Assembly: GCF_002504165.1 (NCBI RefSeq) | Contig: NZ_CP021404.1 | Location: 124,001 to 188,000 of the forward strand | Origin: Pacificitalea manganoxidans | Lineage (GTDB): Bacteria; Pseudomonadota; Alphaproteobacteria; Rhodobacterales; Rhodobacteraceae | Direction: 5' to 3' | Length of the DNA: 64,000 nucleotides | Part shown: piece by piece, positions 9,042 through 18,350 of the stretch | Layout: each line of letters begins with the position of its first letter | How positions within the stretch are numbered: position 1 is the stretch's first letter | Notes under the pieces: generated by a model | What the model saw: the letters and a program-made list of their open reading frames with translations, nothing else | Databases searched by the model: none | Told to the model about the DNA's origin: nothing | Program-made: the position numbers and the translations under genes

Positions 9042-10031
9042 TCAGGTGAACAGGCGCTTCTGCACCTCCATCACCCCCTCCAGCCGCCGCTGTTCGGCAA
9101 GCGAACGTGCCTCGCGCGCGGCGGGCAGGTTGGCCCAATCCGTTAGCAGCCGCACGCGGCACAGAAAATCCAGAACTGGTCGTGACATTGGCAGGGCATA
9201 GGCGTTGAGAAACGCGCTCATGTCCTCATCCGGCAGCAGCGCGCCCTTGGGCGTGTCGACCCCGTGACGACAGGCGATATCGACCAGCAGCCGCGCCACA
9301 TCCAGCGCAGCGGTGCCATGCCGGGCCGGCGACATATCGATCCCGGCGATGCCCTGCGCGCCTACCAACAGATTGCGCAGATGCAGATCGCCGTGCAGAT
9401 CGACAGTGGTAACCTGTTCGCCGCGCACGTCCTGATCCAGCGCGCGCAGTTGGCGCAGGGTGGTGAGAAACCTGCCGCGCCACGCGACCTCCCGCAGCCC
9501 GGCACGGAGACCATCCCGCACCCGGTCCAGCCGCGCACGCGCGGGTTTTGGCCAGAACGGACGTTCTGCCATGTCTCCTGCGCGATGAAACGCGCCGAGC
9601 CACGCCCCCGCCTGCGCCAGCCGTTCGCGCCGTGCGGCGGTGTCTGCCCCGATCAGGTCGAGCCGCTGGGTCAGTTGCAGCCCCTCGAACATCTCCATCA
9701 CGCACGTCTGGTTATCCGGCGACGCGGCCAGAATCGCAGGCAGGTGCACTCCGGGCGCTGCGCGGGCTGAAAACAGGCTCTGACGGGCGGTATAGTCCCT
9801 GATCCGCGCCTCGGACCGGGCCGCATCGCGCGGGCGCTCCTCATGCTTCAGCACCAAGGGATCGCAGTAGGGTCGCGCCATCCGCAAGACGATGCGCGAC
9901 ACCCGGTCGTCATCGCGCAGCGACAGGATTTCGGGCTGCCAACCAGCAGGGTCAGGCAGGCCGATGGCCCCGGCCAGATCCGGCCAGCGGGACATTGCCG
10001 CCGCGGTGAGTGAGCTATCTTCGCGCGTCAT
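9042..10031 (-). CDS. Phosphotransferase (APH-like kinase fold), substrate unknown
   Basis: The 329-residue product resembles aminoglycoside/choline kinases. Its catalytic loop is [14 protein letters not shown], with the HGDxHxxN motif, followed by [17 protein letters not shown] in the position of the metal-binding Asp. No resistance-gene context is present, and housekeeping small-molecule kinases with this fold are common in this group. I use the ATG at 10031; the open frame continues to 10127 but that extension would run into the likely hslV promoter. The gene is divergent from hslV and convergent with trxA. A specific substrate cannot be assigned. Confidence 0.75.
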   Translation of the reverse strand: MTREDSSLTAAAMSRWPDLAGAIGLPDPAGWQPEILSLRDDDRVSRIVLRMARPYCDPLVLKHEERPRDAARSEARIRDYTARQSLFSARAAPGVHLPAILAASPDNQTCVMEMFEGLQLTQRLDLIGADTAARRERLAQAGAWLGAFHRAGDMAERPFWPKPARARLDRVRDGLRAGLREVAWRGRFLTTLRQLRALDQDVRGEQVTTVDLHGDLHLRNLLVGAQGIAGIDMSPARHGTAALDVARLLVDIACRHGVDTPKGALLPDEDMSAFLNAYALPMSRPVLDFLCRVRLLTDWANLPAAREARSLAEQRRLEGVMEVQKRLFT

Positions 10032-10089
10032 TTCATATGGATAGGCGGCAGGCGACCATACGGCAAGCACAGCGTTCCGGGGGCCGTCG

Positions 10090-10118
10090 CTTGCCCCGCC
10101 GGGGTCGAGTGTCCATAT
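10090..10118 (+). promoter_or_regulatory. Candidate RpoH (heat shock) promoter for hslVU
   Basis: CTTGCC at 10090-10095 and CCATAT at 10113-10118 are separated by 17 bases. This resembles the alphaproteobacterial sigma-32 pattern of a CTTG -35 element and a C-rich/TATAT -10 element. It sits 30 bases upstream of hslV, whose product is a classical heat-shock protease subunit. The match is by eye only. Confidence 0.45.
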
Positions 10119-10147
10119 ACCCGGCAAGACGAGACAAGAGGCGAATT

Positions 10148-10711
10148 ATGGACAACGATAGCTTTCCCGGCTGGCACGGGACCACGATCATCGGCGTGCG
10201 CAAGGGCGACCGCGTCGTCATCGCCGGCGATGGACAGGTCAGTCTGGGCCAAACCGTGATCAAAGGCTCGGCCCGCAAAGTGCGGCGCCTGAAACCCGGT
10301 GGTCATGAGGTCGTGGCAGGGTTTGCCGGCTCCACCGCGGACGCGTTTGCCCTGCTGGAACGGCTGGAAAGCAAACTGGAGGCAACGCCGGGCCAATTGC
10401 AGCGGGCCAGTGTCGAACTGGCCAAGGACTGGCGCACCGACAAATATCTGCAAAAGCTGGAAGCGATGCTGATCGTGACCGATGGGCGCGAGCTTTACAT
10501 CATCACCGGCGCGGGCGACGTGCTGGAGCCGGAACACGGCATCGCGGCGATCGGTTCGGGTGGGAACTACGCGCTGGCCGCCGCACGCGGCATGGCGGAA
10601 AATTCGGATCTGGATGCCGAGCAGATCGCCCGCCGCGCGATGGCCATCGCCGCCGATATCTGTGTCTATACCAACGGAAACCTGACGGTCGAGACGATCG
10701 ACGCGGCCTGA
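10148..10711 (+). CDS. hslV: ATP-dependent protease peptidase subunit HslV
   Basis: The 187-residue protein is the proteolytic component of HslUV, a two-ring proteasome-like complex that degrades misfolded proteins. The N-terminal segment ends in HG|TTIIGV, so maturation exposes the catalytic threonine (Thr12 in the precursor). DGQVSLG and the later [13 protein letters not shown] stretch are family hallmarks. The start at 10148 is the ATG directly before this propeptide; the longer frame back to 10010 lies in the divergent promoter region. It is followed 48 bases later by hslU, forming a two-gene operon likely under heat-shock control. Confidence 0.96.
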   Translation: MDNDSFPGWHGTTIIGVRKGDRVVIAGDGQVSLGQTVIKGSARKVRRLKPGGHEVVAGFAGSTADAFALLERLESKLEATPGQLQRASVELAKDWRTDKYLQKLEAMLIVTDGRELYIITGAGDVLEPEHGIAAIGSGGNYALAAARGMAENSDLDAEQIARRAMAIAADICVYTNGNLTVETIDAA

Positions 10712-10759
10712 TCCGCGCCCGATGCCCTCCCGCAGCAGCCCAACAGAAAGCCTGACTTT

Positions 10760-12064
10760 ATGACCGATCTCACCCCCCGCGAAATCGTCTCGGAACTGGA
10801 CCGTTTCATCATCGGCCAGCGGGACGCGAAGCGTGCCGTTTCCGTGGCCCTGCGCAACCGCTGGCGGCGCAAGCAGCTTAGCGCCGACCTGCGTGATGAG
10901 GTATACCCCAAGAACATCCTGATGATCGGCCCCACGGGTGTCGGCAAGACCGAGATCAGCCGCCGCTTGGCCAAGCTGGCGCATGCGCCCTTCATCAAGG
11001 TCGAGGCGACCAAGTTCACCGAAGTGGGCTATGTCGGTCGTGATGTGGAGCAGATCATCCGCGATCTGGTCGATGCGTCCATTGCCATGACCCGCGACCG
11101 TATGCGCGACGATGTAAAGGCCCGCGCCCATCAGGCTGCCGAAGACCGGGTGATCGAGGCCATCGCGGGCAAAGACGCCCGTGCCCAGACCAAGGAAATG
11201 TTCCGCGATAAGCTAAAGCGCGGCGAGCTGGACGAGACCGAGATCGAGCTTGAGGTCGCGGACACCTCCAACCCGATGTCGGGCATGGAAATCCCCGGCC
11301 AGCCCGGCGCGAATATGGGCATGATGAATCTGGGCGATATCTTTGGCAAAGCGTTCAATCGCACGGTGCGCAAGAAGCTGAAGGTCCGCGACAGCTACGA
11401 CCTGCTGATCAGCGAAGAAGCCGACAAGCTGCTGGATGACGAGACGGTCAACAAGGTGGCACTGGAATCGGTGCAGGAAAACGGCATCGTGTTCATCGAC
11501 GAGATCGACAAGGTCTGCGCCCGCTCGGACGCGCGCGGCGGCGAGGTCAGCCGCGAGGGTGTGCAGCGCGATCTGCTGCCCCTGATCGAAGGCACCACCG
11601 TCTCCACCAAACATGGCCCGGTGAAGACCGATCATATCCTGTTCATCGCGTCGGGGGCGTTCCATATCGCCAAGCCGTCCGACCTGCTGCCCGAATTGCA
11701 GGGGCGTCTGCCGATTCGCGTGGAATTGCGTCCGCTGACCGAAGAGGATTTCGTGCGCATCCTGACCGAAACCGACAATGCGCTGACCCGCCAATACACC
11801 GCGCTGATGAATACCGAGGAGGTCACCGTGACCTTTACCGAGGAGGGCATCGCCGCCTTGGCCCGGATCGCGGCAGAGGTGAACAGCTCGGTCGAGAATA
11901 TCGGCGCGCGGCGGCTCTATACCGTTATGGAGCGGGTGTTCGAGGAGCTGAGCTTCACCGCGCCGGACCGTGCGGGGGACGCGATCGAGGTCAACGCCGA
12001 TTTCGTGGAAACGAACCTTGGCGAACTGTCCCGGTCGACGGATCTAAGCCGTTACGTTCTGTAA
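10760..12064 (+). CDS. hslU: ATP-dependent protease ATPase subunit HslU
   Basis: The 434-residue AAA+ unfoldase feeds substrates to HslV. It has the Walker A motif GPTGVGKT at residues 57-64, the GYVGRDVE pore loop, an inserted I-domain of about residues 110-240, Walker B IVFIDEID near residue 245, and the C-terminal sensor-2 region with [15 protein letters not shown]. The chain ends in a short LSRYVL-type tail, which in this family docks into HslV. Length and order are normal. It converges on smr with only two bases between the two stop codons. Confidence 0.97.
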   Translation: MTDLTPREIVSELDRFIIGQRDAKRAVSVALRNRWRRKQLSADLRDEVYPKNILMIGPTGVGKTEISRRLAKLAHAPFIKVEATKFTEVGYVGRDVEQIIRDLVDASIAMTRDRMRDDVKARAHQAAEDRVIEAIAGKDARAQTKEMFRDKLKRGELDETEIELEVADTSNPMSGMEIPGQPGANMGMMNLGDIFGKAFNRTVRKKLKVRDSYDLLISEEADKLLDDETVNKVALESVQENGIVFIDEIDKVCARSDARGGEVSREGVQRDLLPLIEGTTVSTKHGPVKTDHILFIASGAFHIAKPSDLLPELQGRLPIRVELRPLTEEDFVRILTETDNALTRQYTALMNTEEVTVTFTEEGIAALARIAAEVNSSVENIGARRLYTVMERVFEELSFTAPDRAGDAIEVNADFVETNLGELSRSTDLSRYVL

Positions 12065-12066
12065 GC

Positions 12067-12690
12067 CTAACGGTTGCGGCGCAGGTAGACGTAATACGCC
12101 CCTGCGCCGCCGTGCCGGATATGTGCCTGCGTGACCTGAAGCACCAGCGGCGCAAGCGGCGCCATGCGCAGCCATTGCGGCACCTGATGCTTTAGCGCGC
12201 CGGTGCGTGTGGGAATGGGGCCGTCGCCGCTGCCGGGGCGGCCCTTCCCGGTGATCACCAGAACCAGCCGCTTGCCCTGCGCGTGCGCATCCAGAATGAA
12301 TCCGGTCAGCCGGGGATGCGCCTGCGCCAATGTCAGCCCATGCAGATCGATACGGGCCTCTGGCGTGACCTTGCCGCGCTTTAGCTTGCCGAACCGTTTG
12401 GCATCCATGCGCAGCGGCGCGGCGTTTACACGTTCGCCTATGGGCCGGACCAGATCATGCGGGGCAGGGCGGGTCTGCGATTTTTCCCCTAGCGTGAACG
12501 CCTGTAGGAAGCTCTCGGTCTCCCGGTCCATTGCGGTTTGAGGCGCGGTCGGCGCGGGCTTGGGGGGCTCGGACGGCTGCACGGGCAGGGTGGCGTTGCG
12601 CCGCGTCGGATGCAGGGGATCGGTGCTGCGGGCGACACGGTTCCACAGATCACGCTCATCAGGGCGCAGGTCACGAGGCTTGCGCGGCAC
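12067..12690 (-). CDS. Smr/MutS2 domain protein
   Basis: The 207-residue product has a basic, proline-rich N-terminal half and a C-terminal Smr domain: the DLHGLTLAQA motif, then VLVITGKGRPGSGDGPIP and HGGAGAYYVYLRR. Smr domains bind or nick nucleic acids, and standalone members are implicated in RNA cleavage or ribosome-linked surveillance; the exact role of this one is not known. The start is a GTG at 12690. It sits five bases after the mltA stop and likely shares a transcript with mltA and the Tim44-like gene. Confidence 0.85.
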   Translation of the reverse strand: MPRKPRDLRPDERDLWNRVARSTDPLHPTRRNATLPVQPSEPPKPAPTAPQTAMDRETESFLQAFTLGEKSQTRPAPHDLVRPIGERVNAAPLRMDAKRFGKLKRGKVTPEARIDLHGLTLAQAHPRLTGFILDAHAQGKRLVLVITGKGRPGSGDGPIPTRTGALKHQVPQWLRMAPLAPLVLQVTQAHIRHGGAGAYYVYLRRNR

Positions 12691-12694
12691 CGGA

Positions 12695-13606
12695 TCAGGC
12701 CCCGCGACGTCGGCGCAGCGGCATTAGATGCACGGGGGTTTTCAACGCACCGGCCCGCAGACCAGCCTCCGTCCCGCTGCCATGAAACAGATCCGCGCGG
12801 TGCACTCCCTTGATAGCACTGCCGCTGTCCTGTGCGATCACCAGACGGGGCGCATGACCCTGTGCCACCATCCAGATCGGGCGGCCAAGCGTCATATGCA
12901 CCGGGTCCACCGCGATGGAGCGCATCGGCGTCACGGGCACGCCCATCGCGCCCAACGGCCCACTTTCCGCCGGAAGGTCGAGCGGAGCGAAAAAGACATA
13001 GGACGGGTTTTCATGCATCAGCGCACGTCCCGGCTCCGGGTTGGCGTGGATCCACTGCCGCACGGCATCGGCGCTGATCCGGGTTTCCTCCAGCACGCCG
13101 CGCGCGATGAGCGTCTGTCCGATGGAGCGATACGGATGGCCGTTGCGCCCGGCAAACCCCAGCCGCAGCACCGTGCCGTCGGAAAACCGGACCCGGCCCG
13201 ATCCCTGCACCTGCAGAAAAAACAGATCGACCATATGGGGCAACCAGCACAGCACCGGCGCGGCCCCGTCCAGCGCGCCCGCTTCAATCGCGGCACGGTC
13301 GGGCAGGGGACCGTCGCCCGCAGGCAGACCCAGAACAGGCACCTCGAACCCGTCGCCACGCTCCCGCGCACCGTCGAGTTCAGGCTCGTAATAGCCGGTC
13401 AGCAGGCCCGCTTCGGCAGAGAAGGGCGCCGGCTGAAACTGTGCCTCGAAGAACGCGCGGGGATCATCGGCCTTGCGCGCGACCTCGGCCATCGCGGGAT
13501 CGAACTGATCCGCAGACAGCACAAACGCGGCAAGCGCCGCGGCATGGTCGTCACTGTCCCAGCCGGGAAGGGTGGTCAGGGGCCCACCGGCCCCGATGGC
13601 GCTCAT
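12695..13606 (-). CDS. mltA: Murein transglycosylase A (MltA family)
   Basis: MltA enzymes cleave peptidoglycan glycan strands with formation of 1,6-anhydroMurNAc. The 303-residue product has the MltA barrel region (LTGYYEPELDG, VDLFFLQVQGSGRV, GFAGRNGHPYRSIG) and the 3D domain with IAVDP and LVIAQDSGSAIKG, whose aspartates are catalytic. The ATG at 13606 overlaps the stop of the upstream Tim44-like gene by ATGA. With this start no signal peptide or lipobox is visible, and the 21-codon extension to 13669 does not supply one. Export is therefore unexplained, which is odd for a periplasmic enzyme. Confidence 0.88.
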   Translation of the reverse strand: MSAIGAGGPLTTLPGWDSDDHAAALAAFVLSADQFDPAMAEVARKADDPRAFFEAQFQPAPFSAEAGLLTGYYEPELDGARERGDGFEVPVLGLPAGDGPLPDRAAIEAGALDGAAPVLCWLPHMVDLFFLQVQGSGRVRFSDGTVLRLGFAGRNGHPYRSIGQTLIARGVLEETRISADAVRQWIHANPEPGRALMHENPSYVFFAPLDLPAESGPLGAMGVPVTPMRSIAVDPVHMTLGRPIWMVAQGHAPRLVIAQDSGSAIKGVHRADLFHGSGTEAGLRAGALKTPVHLMPLRRRRGA

Positions 13607-14271
13607 TCGCCGGTGGCGACGAGCTGCCAGTTGGGATCGCCGCTGCCCATGGTCCGGGCAAAGGTCCAAATGTCACGCTGCTTCTTGATCGTCTTGGCGT
13701 CGCCTTCGATCACCTCGCCCGCGGCGTTGCGCACGACAGAGGTCAATTCCCCGGTCAGGCGCACGGTGATTTCGGCCAGATTGGTGTCACGGTCAAACCG
13801 TGCATCGATCAGTTGCAGTTCGCGCACGCCGATGAAATTCGCCTCGACAGTCAAGCCGGCTTCCTCGCGCTGCTGCACGACACCGTCCATCGCCTCGTAA
13901 ACCTCGGCACCGACAAAGGCGCGGATCGACTCCAGATCGCCGTTCTCAAACGCCATGAGGATCATCTCATACGCCCCACGCGCACCGCCAAGGAACTCGG
14001 ACACGCCGAAGCCCGGCTCGACCATTTTCATCCCGGCAAGCGCCTTGGCGCTGTCGGAGCCATCGGGGACGTGATCGGCGATGTCGCGATCCGGACCGCC
14101 TTCGATCACCTCGAAGTCATGCTTGCGCCGGGACAGAGGCTCCGCAGTGTCCTGCTTGGGGACCGGAGGCTTCTCGTAACCTTCGCGGGTGCCCAGAACC
14201 GAGCGAAGGCGCAGGATCAGGAAAATAGCTACACCGGCCAATACCAGAAGTTGAATGACGGCATAGCTCAT
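13603..14271 (-). CDS. Tim44/TimA-type membrane adaptor protein
   Basis: The 222-residue product has one N-terminal transmembrane segment (about residues 4-20) followed by a charged linker and a C-terminal Tim44-like domain of the NTF2-type fold, with the segments FLGGARGAYEMILMAFENGD and LIDARFDRDTNLAEITVRLTGE. In alphaproteobacteria such proteins are related to mitochondrial Tim44 and are thought to be inner-membrane adaptors. The ATG at 14271 is preferred because the longer open frame to 14766 runs antisense through fxsA. It is divergent from fxsA and coupled to mltA by a four-base overlap. Confidence 0.88.
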   Translation of the reverse strand: MSYAVIQLLVLAGVAIFLILRLRSVLGTREGYEKPPVPKQDTAEPLSRRKHDFEVIEGGPDRDIADHVPDGSDSAKALAGMKMVEPGFGVSEFLGGARGAYEMILMAFENGDLESIRAFVGAEVYEAMDGVVQQREEAGLTVEANFIGVRELQLIDARFDRDTNLAEITVRLTGELTSVVRNAAGEVIEGDAKTIKKQRDIWTFARTMGSGDPNWQLVATGE

Positions 14272-14419
14272 GCGTGAAACCCTTGCGTTGCGTATAGGTG
14301 GACGGGGTTGGTTCCCGCGCACACCGCACATATGTATGCGACGGTCGGGTGCAAGTCCACCGAACCCGGTCGATATCAGGTAACGGCGCGGCAAGCGACG
14401 CTCCGGGAAAAAGGATGAC

Positions 14420-14941
14420 ATGCGGCTATTTCTACTGTTCCTCATCGTGCCCTTGATCGAAATCGCGCTTTTTGTGCAGGTTGGCGGTCTGATTGGCCTG
14501 TGGCCTACCCTCGCAATCGTGATCCTGACGGCGATTTTGGGCACGGCATTGGTGAAGCAACAGGGCCGGTCCGAACTTGCGCGGCTGCGCGGCTCCTTTT
14601 CCGATCTGCGCGACCCGACCGAGCCGCTGGCCAATGGCGCAATGATCCTGTTTTCCGGCGCGCTGTTGCTGACCCCGGGCTTTTTCACCGATGCGGTTGG
14701 CTTTGCGCTTCTGGTCCCCGGCGTGCGCCGCCGCGTGTTTGACCTGATCCGCCGCAATATCAGCATTCAACGCTTCGAGATGGGCGGCACTGCACAGAGC
14801 GGTGGCCCGCATCCCGGTGGCCCGCAGCGAGCGCGGCCGGGGCAGGTGGACGTCATCGATGGCGACTACCAAGAGGTCGATCCGCCAGAGATCAAGCCGC
14901 GTGACCCCGATGCCCCGCCCTCTGGCTGGTCCCGGCATTGA
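14420..14941 (+). CDS. fxsA: FxsA family membrane protein
   Basis: The 173-residue product has hydrophobic segments at about residues 2-17, 23-45 and 75-100 and the family stretch LLLTPGFFTDAVGFALLVP. FxsA was named as a suppressor of phage T7 F exclusion in E. coli; its normal cellular role is not established. The C-terminal third is hydrophilic, rich in Gly, Pro and Asp. An AAGGA stretch at 14411-14415 precedes the ATG. The gene is divergent from the Tim44-like gene and lies 54 bases upstream of secB. Confidence 0.9.
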   Translation: MRLFLLFLIVPLIEIALFVQVGGLIGLWPTLAIVILTAILGTALVKQQGRSELARLRGSFSDLRDPTEPLANGAMILFSGALLLTPGFFTDAVGFALLVPGVRRRVFDLIRRNISIQRFEMGGTAQSGGPHPGGPQRARPGQVDVIDGDYQEVDPPEIKPRDPDAPPSGWSRH

Positions 14942-14995
14942 GGCCGCTTCGCCGCTCTGCTAAGCCAAGTCCAAGCAATTTTCAGGGAGTTCCCA

Positions 14996-15496
14996 ATGGC
15001 TGAGACCGAAACCAACGGCGCCGCGACCGATCAGGCCACGCCGCAACAGCCCAAGATGCAAATCCTCGGGCAGTTCATCCGCGACATGTCGTTTGAAAAC
15101 ATCGTCGTGCAGAAGGGCGTGCAGGGCGAAGTGCAGCCCGACATTCAGGTTCAGGTGAACCTCGACGCCAAGAAGCGTCAGGCCGATGGCCAGTTCGAAG
15201 TCATCACCAAATTCAAGATCGAAAGCCGGTCAAAGACCGACAATGCCCCGCTGTTCCTGCTGGAACTGGAATACGGCGGCATCTTTGCGATCTCCGGCGT
15301 CCCGGAAGAGCAACTGCACCCCTATCTGCTGATCGAATGCCCGCGCATGCTGTTCCCGTATGTGCGCCGCATCGTGTCCGACGTGACCCGTGACGGTGGC
15401 TTCCCGCCGCTGAACCTCGAAAACGTCGACTTCCTCGCGATCTACCGTCAGGAAATCGCCCGCCGCGCCGAGGCGCAGCAGGCCGCGGTCAACTAA
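14996..15496 (+). CDS. secB: Protein-export chaperone SecB
   Basis: SecB is the cytosolic tetrameric chaperone that keeps preproteins unfolded and delivers them to SecA. The 166-residue product shows the family core: QFIRDMSFENI, the acidic peptide-binding surface, LLELEYGGIFAISG, and the segment LLIECPRMLFPYVRRIVSDVTRDGGFPPL. The N-terminal 20 residues are low-complexity and Ala/Gln/Thr rich. It is followed 27 bases later by a strong terminator. Confidence 0.97.
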   Translation: MAETETNGAATDQATPQQPKMQILGQFIRDMSFENIVVQKGVQGEVQPDIQVQVNLDAKKRQADGQFEVITKFKIESRSKTDNAPLFLLELEYGGIFAISGVPEEQLHPYLLIECPRMLFPYVRRIVSDVTRDGGFPPLNLENVDFLAIYRQEIARRAEAQQAAVN

Positions 15497-15516
15497 GCAA
15501 TCCGCATTACCGACAG

Positions 15517-15546
15517 AAAAAGCGGGCCAAATTGGCCCGTTTTTTT
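15517..15546. terminator. Bidirectional intrinsic terminator between secB and the exonuclease gene
   Basis: CGGGCC (15523-15528) pairs with GGCCCG (15534-15539) around AAATT. A-rich sequence precedes it and seven T residues follow it, so it can terminate transcription from both sides of this convergent pair. Confidence 0.9.
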
Positions 15547-15563
15547 GTGCCTGAAGCTCGGAT

Positions 15564-16172
15564 TTAGGCGAAATCCGCCCCGGTCAGCGCACCTTTCGCC
15601 AGCAGATGCCGCATCACATGCGCCACCGATAAGGCATCGTCGAGAGCGTCGTGACCCCGCAGTTCCGGGTGGTCCAGACCATAATAGGCCGACAGGCGAT
15701 TGCTGGGCGTCTTTTTGATATCCTCATACGGCATCCCCGCCCGCAACAGCAGCCCGGCGGCATTGCCAAAGCGGGTGACCGGAATCGGCGGCGCGATCCC
15801 TTCGACATAGCAACTGATGGCAACCATGTTGAATTCGTCCTTCCCCCATGACCACAGCCGCGCGCCCTGCGCGAAATCGTCAGCCTTGGCCAGAGCATCG
15901 GCCAGCGGCAGACCATCCTCGGTGATCGTGTCTTCCTCGATCCCGGTCAGCCGGATGAACAGGGGGTCGAGGCTGACTCGCGCGCCGTCGCGCCCACGCG
16001 GAATGACATGGCAGCGCAGAGTATCGAGGATCGGAAACGTGTCGCTCAGCCCGACCTTTACCAAACCGATCTGCGCGATGACGGGGTCGGGGTCATGGGG
16101 CCCGCACCAAAATCGGTGCGGCGCGCCCTCGGCGGTCAGAAATTCGCAGTCGTAGATGACGGTGTGATCCAT
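15564..16172 (-). CDS. DnaQ-like (DEDD) 3'-5' exonuclease
   Basis: The 202-residue product carries the DEDD exonuclease pattern: an N-terminal YDCEFL (DxE), an internal conserved Asp region SWGKDEFNM, and the C-terminal GHDALDDALSVAHV, in which His and Asp complete the active site. It is distinct from the polymerase III epsilon subunit encoded next to it and lacks that protein's C-terminal polymerase-binding tail. The likely role is removal of 3' nucleotides from DNA or RNA; the substrate cannot be told from sequence. It lies 54 bases downstream of dnaQ on the same strand. Confidence 0.8.
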   Translation of the reverse strand: MDHTVIYDCEFLTAEGAPHRFWCGPHDPDPVIAQIGLVKVGLSDTFPILDTLRCHVIPRGRDGARVSLDPLFIRLTGIEEDTITEDGLPLADALAKADDFAQGARLWSWGKDEFNMVAISCYVEGIAPPIPVTRFGNAAGLLLRAGMPYEDIKKTPSNRLSAYYGLDHPELRGHDALDDALSVAHVMRHLLAKGALTGADFA

Positions 16173-16226
16173 CTGGTCCCCCTGTGCGGATACAGGGGCG
16201 AGGCTACGCCCGGACCAAAGGCGGGT

Positions 16227-16934
16227 CTAGTCGCGCTTGGTCACGTCGAATTTCAGCCAAAGCGCGCTTTCGCCCATCGCCTCGACAAAGGCCGCATGTG
16301 CCAGTTTCTCTGCGTCGGTGATGCGCGGCGGCAGCGGCGTAGGCCGGGGTTTCGGGCGCCAATCCTCGACGATCTCCGCCCCGCCCCGACGATTGCCACC
16401 GCTGGCCAGTGCAAAGTCGGGCTGCCGACCGCCGGTCAATTCCAGATAGACTTCGGCGAGGATCTCACTGTCGAGCAACGCGCCGTGCTTTTCCCGTGCG
16501 GAGTTGTCGATATTGAACCTGCGGCACAGCGCATCCAGCGACGCGGGCGAGCCGGGGAAGCGTTTGCGCGCGATGGCCAGCGTGTCGAGCGCCTGCTTCA
16601 TCGGCAAACGCGGCTTACCCGCCCATTCCAGTTCGGCATTCAGGAATTTCATGTCGAAGCTGGCGTTATGGATGACCAGCACCGCATCGCCGACGAAATC
16701 CAGAAACTCCTGCGCGATCGCCTTGAATAGCGGCTTATCGGCAAGAAACTCCTCGCTGATGCCATGCACGTCGAAGGCTTCCTTCGGCATGTCGCGCTGC
16801 GGGTTGATATATTGGTGATAGACCCGGCCCGTGGGCACATGGTTCCACAGCTCGACACCGCCGATCTCAACCAGCCGGTGGCCCTCATAGGGGTCGAGAC
16901 CCGTGGTCTCCGTATCCATCACGATCTCACGCAT
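16227..16934 (-). CDS. dnaQ: DNA polymerase III epsilon subunit (proofreading exonuclease)
   Basis: The 235-residue product has the Exo I motif [10 protein letters not shown], Exo [13 protein letters not shown], and Exo III as [23 protein letters not shown], all typical of DnaQ; the last also contains the signature after which the flexible linker to the polymerase alpha-binding tail begins. It proofreads replication errors within the polymerase III core. Its start overlaps the coaE stop by eight bases, so the two are coupled. The position about 2 kb from the origin on the leftward replichore is typical of this group. Confidence 0.96.
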   Translation of the reverse strand: MREIVMDTETTGLDPYEGHRLVEIGGVELWNHVPTGRVYHQYINPQRDMPKEAFDVHGISEEFLADKPLFKAIAQEFLDFVGDAVLVIHNASFDMKFLNAELEWAGKPRLPMKQALDTLAIARKRFPGSPASLDALCRRFNIDNSAREKHGALLDSEILAEVYLELTGGRQPDFALASGGNRRGGAEIVEDWRPKPRPTPLPPRITDAEKLAHAAFVEAMGESALWLKFDVTKRD

Positions 16935-17517
16935 GGCGATCCTTTTCGACCATCCGCAGCACCTTGTCCACGCCTGCCGCGGCGGTCTCCATCGTGGTGG
17001 TGTCGATCACCACATCGGCGCGGGCGCGTTTCTCCGCATCAGGTAGCTGCGCCTTAACTATCGCGCGGAACCGCTGCGCGGTCATGCCCGGACGCGCCAT
17101 CACACGGGCTTCCTGCTCCGCCGCGCTGGTGGAAACGACGACAACCAGGTCCATCTCCGCATCGCTGCCCGTTTCGAACAACAAGGGGATGTCGAGCAGC
17201 AGGACCGGGTCGGGGGTCACCTCGATAAACCGGGCCCGGTCTGCGGCGACGAGAGGGTGCACGACCTGTTCGATCTGACGTAACGCCGCGGGGTTTGCGG
17301 CGATATGCGCCTTCAGCCGGTCGCGGCTGACGCCACTTGCGCCGATCGCGTCGGGGAAGAGCGCGCCAATGCCCTGCACCGCCGCGCCGTCTGGGGCGTA
17401 GAGCCGATGCACTGCCGCATCCGCATCCCAGACCGGCACACCGCGCGCGGCAAACATCGCCGCTGTCGTCGATTTGCCCATCCCGATGGAGCCGGTAAGC
17501 CCGATCAGCACCGCCAT
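16927..17517 (-). CDS. coaE: Dephospho-CoA kinase
   Basis: CoaE phosphorylates the 3'-hydroxyl of dephospho-CoA in the last step of coenzyme A synthesis. The 196-residue protein begins with the P-loop [15 protein letters not shown], has the CoA-domain [10 protein letters not shown] segment, VVHPLVA and [12 protein letters not shown], all family hallmarks. The start shares one base with the aroE stop (TGATG arrangement) and the 3' end overlaps dnaQ, so aroE-coaE-dnaQ form a tightly packed operon. Confidence 0.96.
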   Translation of the reverse strand: MAVLIGLTGSIGMGKSTTAAMFAARGVPVWDADAAVHRLYAPDGAAVQGIGALFPDAIGASGVSRDRLKAHIAANPAALRQIEQVVHPLVAADRARFIEVTPDPVLLLDIPLLFETGSDAEMDLVVVVSTSAAEQEARVMARPGMTAQRFRAIVKAQLPDAEKRARADVVIDTTTMETAAAGVDKVLRMVEKDRHA

Positions 17518-18350
17518 CAGCCGCCCAGCACTGCCAGCCGCAGATCCTCGTCCACCTCGGGGCGCTGGCCGAACCAGCGCTCAAAACCGGGCGTGCCTTG
17601 ATGCAGCAGCATGCCCAACCCATCGACGGTGCGGCAGCCCCGCAGCGCCGCCTGTTCAAGGAAATGCGTCCGCAGCGGCGTATAGACGAGATCGGTGACC
17701 ACCGCGTCGCGCTCCAGCTTGTCATACGGCAGGCGCAGGGGCTGGTTGCCGTCCATTCCCAGCGCGGTGGTGTTCACCACGGTCGCGGCACCGGGGAACA
17801 TGTCCCCGGTCATGTTCCAGTCGTAGACGGTGATCTTGGGGCCAAATTCAGCCCGCAGCCCTTCGGCCCGGGGACGGGACCGGTTCGACAACCGAATATC
17901 AGTCACGCCGAGATCGATCAGCGCCGCGATCACCGCGCGGGAGGCACCGCCCGCCCCGATCACCGCCGCGCCACCATCGCTGGGCTGCCAATCCGGGGCG
18001 TATTGCCGGAGATTGGCGACGAAGCCATAGCCATCGGTGTTATCGGCGTGGATCTTGCCGTCCTCCCGGAAAATCAGCGTATTCGCCGCCCCGATAAGGG
18101 CCGCCCGGTCCGAGGACAGATCGGCCAGCGCGAGCACCGCTTCTTTATGGGGGATCGTGACGTTCAGGCCGATGAACCCCATCGCGGGCAAGGTCCGCAG
18201 GACGCGCTCCAGATCCTCATGCCGAATGTTCATGGGGATATAGTGGCCCTGGATTCCATAGCGTTTCAGCCAATGCCCGTGCAGCCGTGGCGACAACGAA
18301 TGTTCGATCGGCTGCCCGATGACGCCGGCCAGTGGAATCCGTTTGCTCAT
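17517..18350 (-). CDS. aroE: Shikimate dehydrogenase
   Basis: AroE reduces 3-dehydroshikimate with NADPH in aromatic amino acid synthesis. The 277-residue product has the substrate-binding [16 protein letters not shown] near the N terminus, [10 protein letters not shown] with the catalytic lysine, DNTDGYGF, and the Rossmann motif [11 protein letters not shown] take the ATG at 18350 because it overlaps the maf stop by ATGA; the longer frame to 18581 lies inside maf and is not family-like. C-terminal [10 protein letters not shown] is typical. Confidence 0.96.
   Translation of the reverse strand: MSKRIPLAGVIGQPIEHSLSPRLHGHWLKRYGIQGHYIPMNIRHEDLERVLRTLPAMGFIGLNVTIPHKEAVLALADLSSDRAALIGAANTLIFREDGKIHADNTDGYGFVANLRQYAPDWQPSDGGAAVIGAGGASRAVIAALIDLGVTDIRLSNRSRPRAEGLRAEFGPKITVYDWNMTGDMFPGAATVVNTTALGMDGNQPLRLPYDKLERDAVVTDLVYTPLRTHFLEQAALRGCRTVDGLGMLLHQGTPGFERWFGQRPEVDEDLRLAVLGG

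Noticed and set aside
14269-14285. CGTGAAAC sequence near the Tim44-like start as a further parS
   Set aside because: Only one half matches; the other arm does not resemble the palindrome.
14272-14766. N-terminal extension of the Tim44-like protein
   Set aside because: The extension is antisense to fxsA and lacks resemblance to the family; the ATG at 14271 directly starts the membrane anchor.
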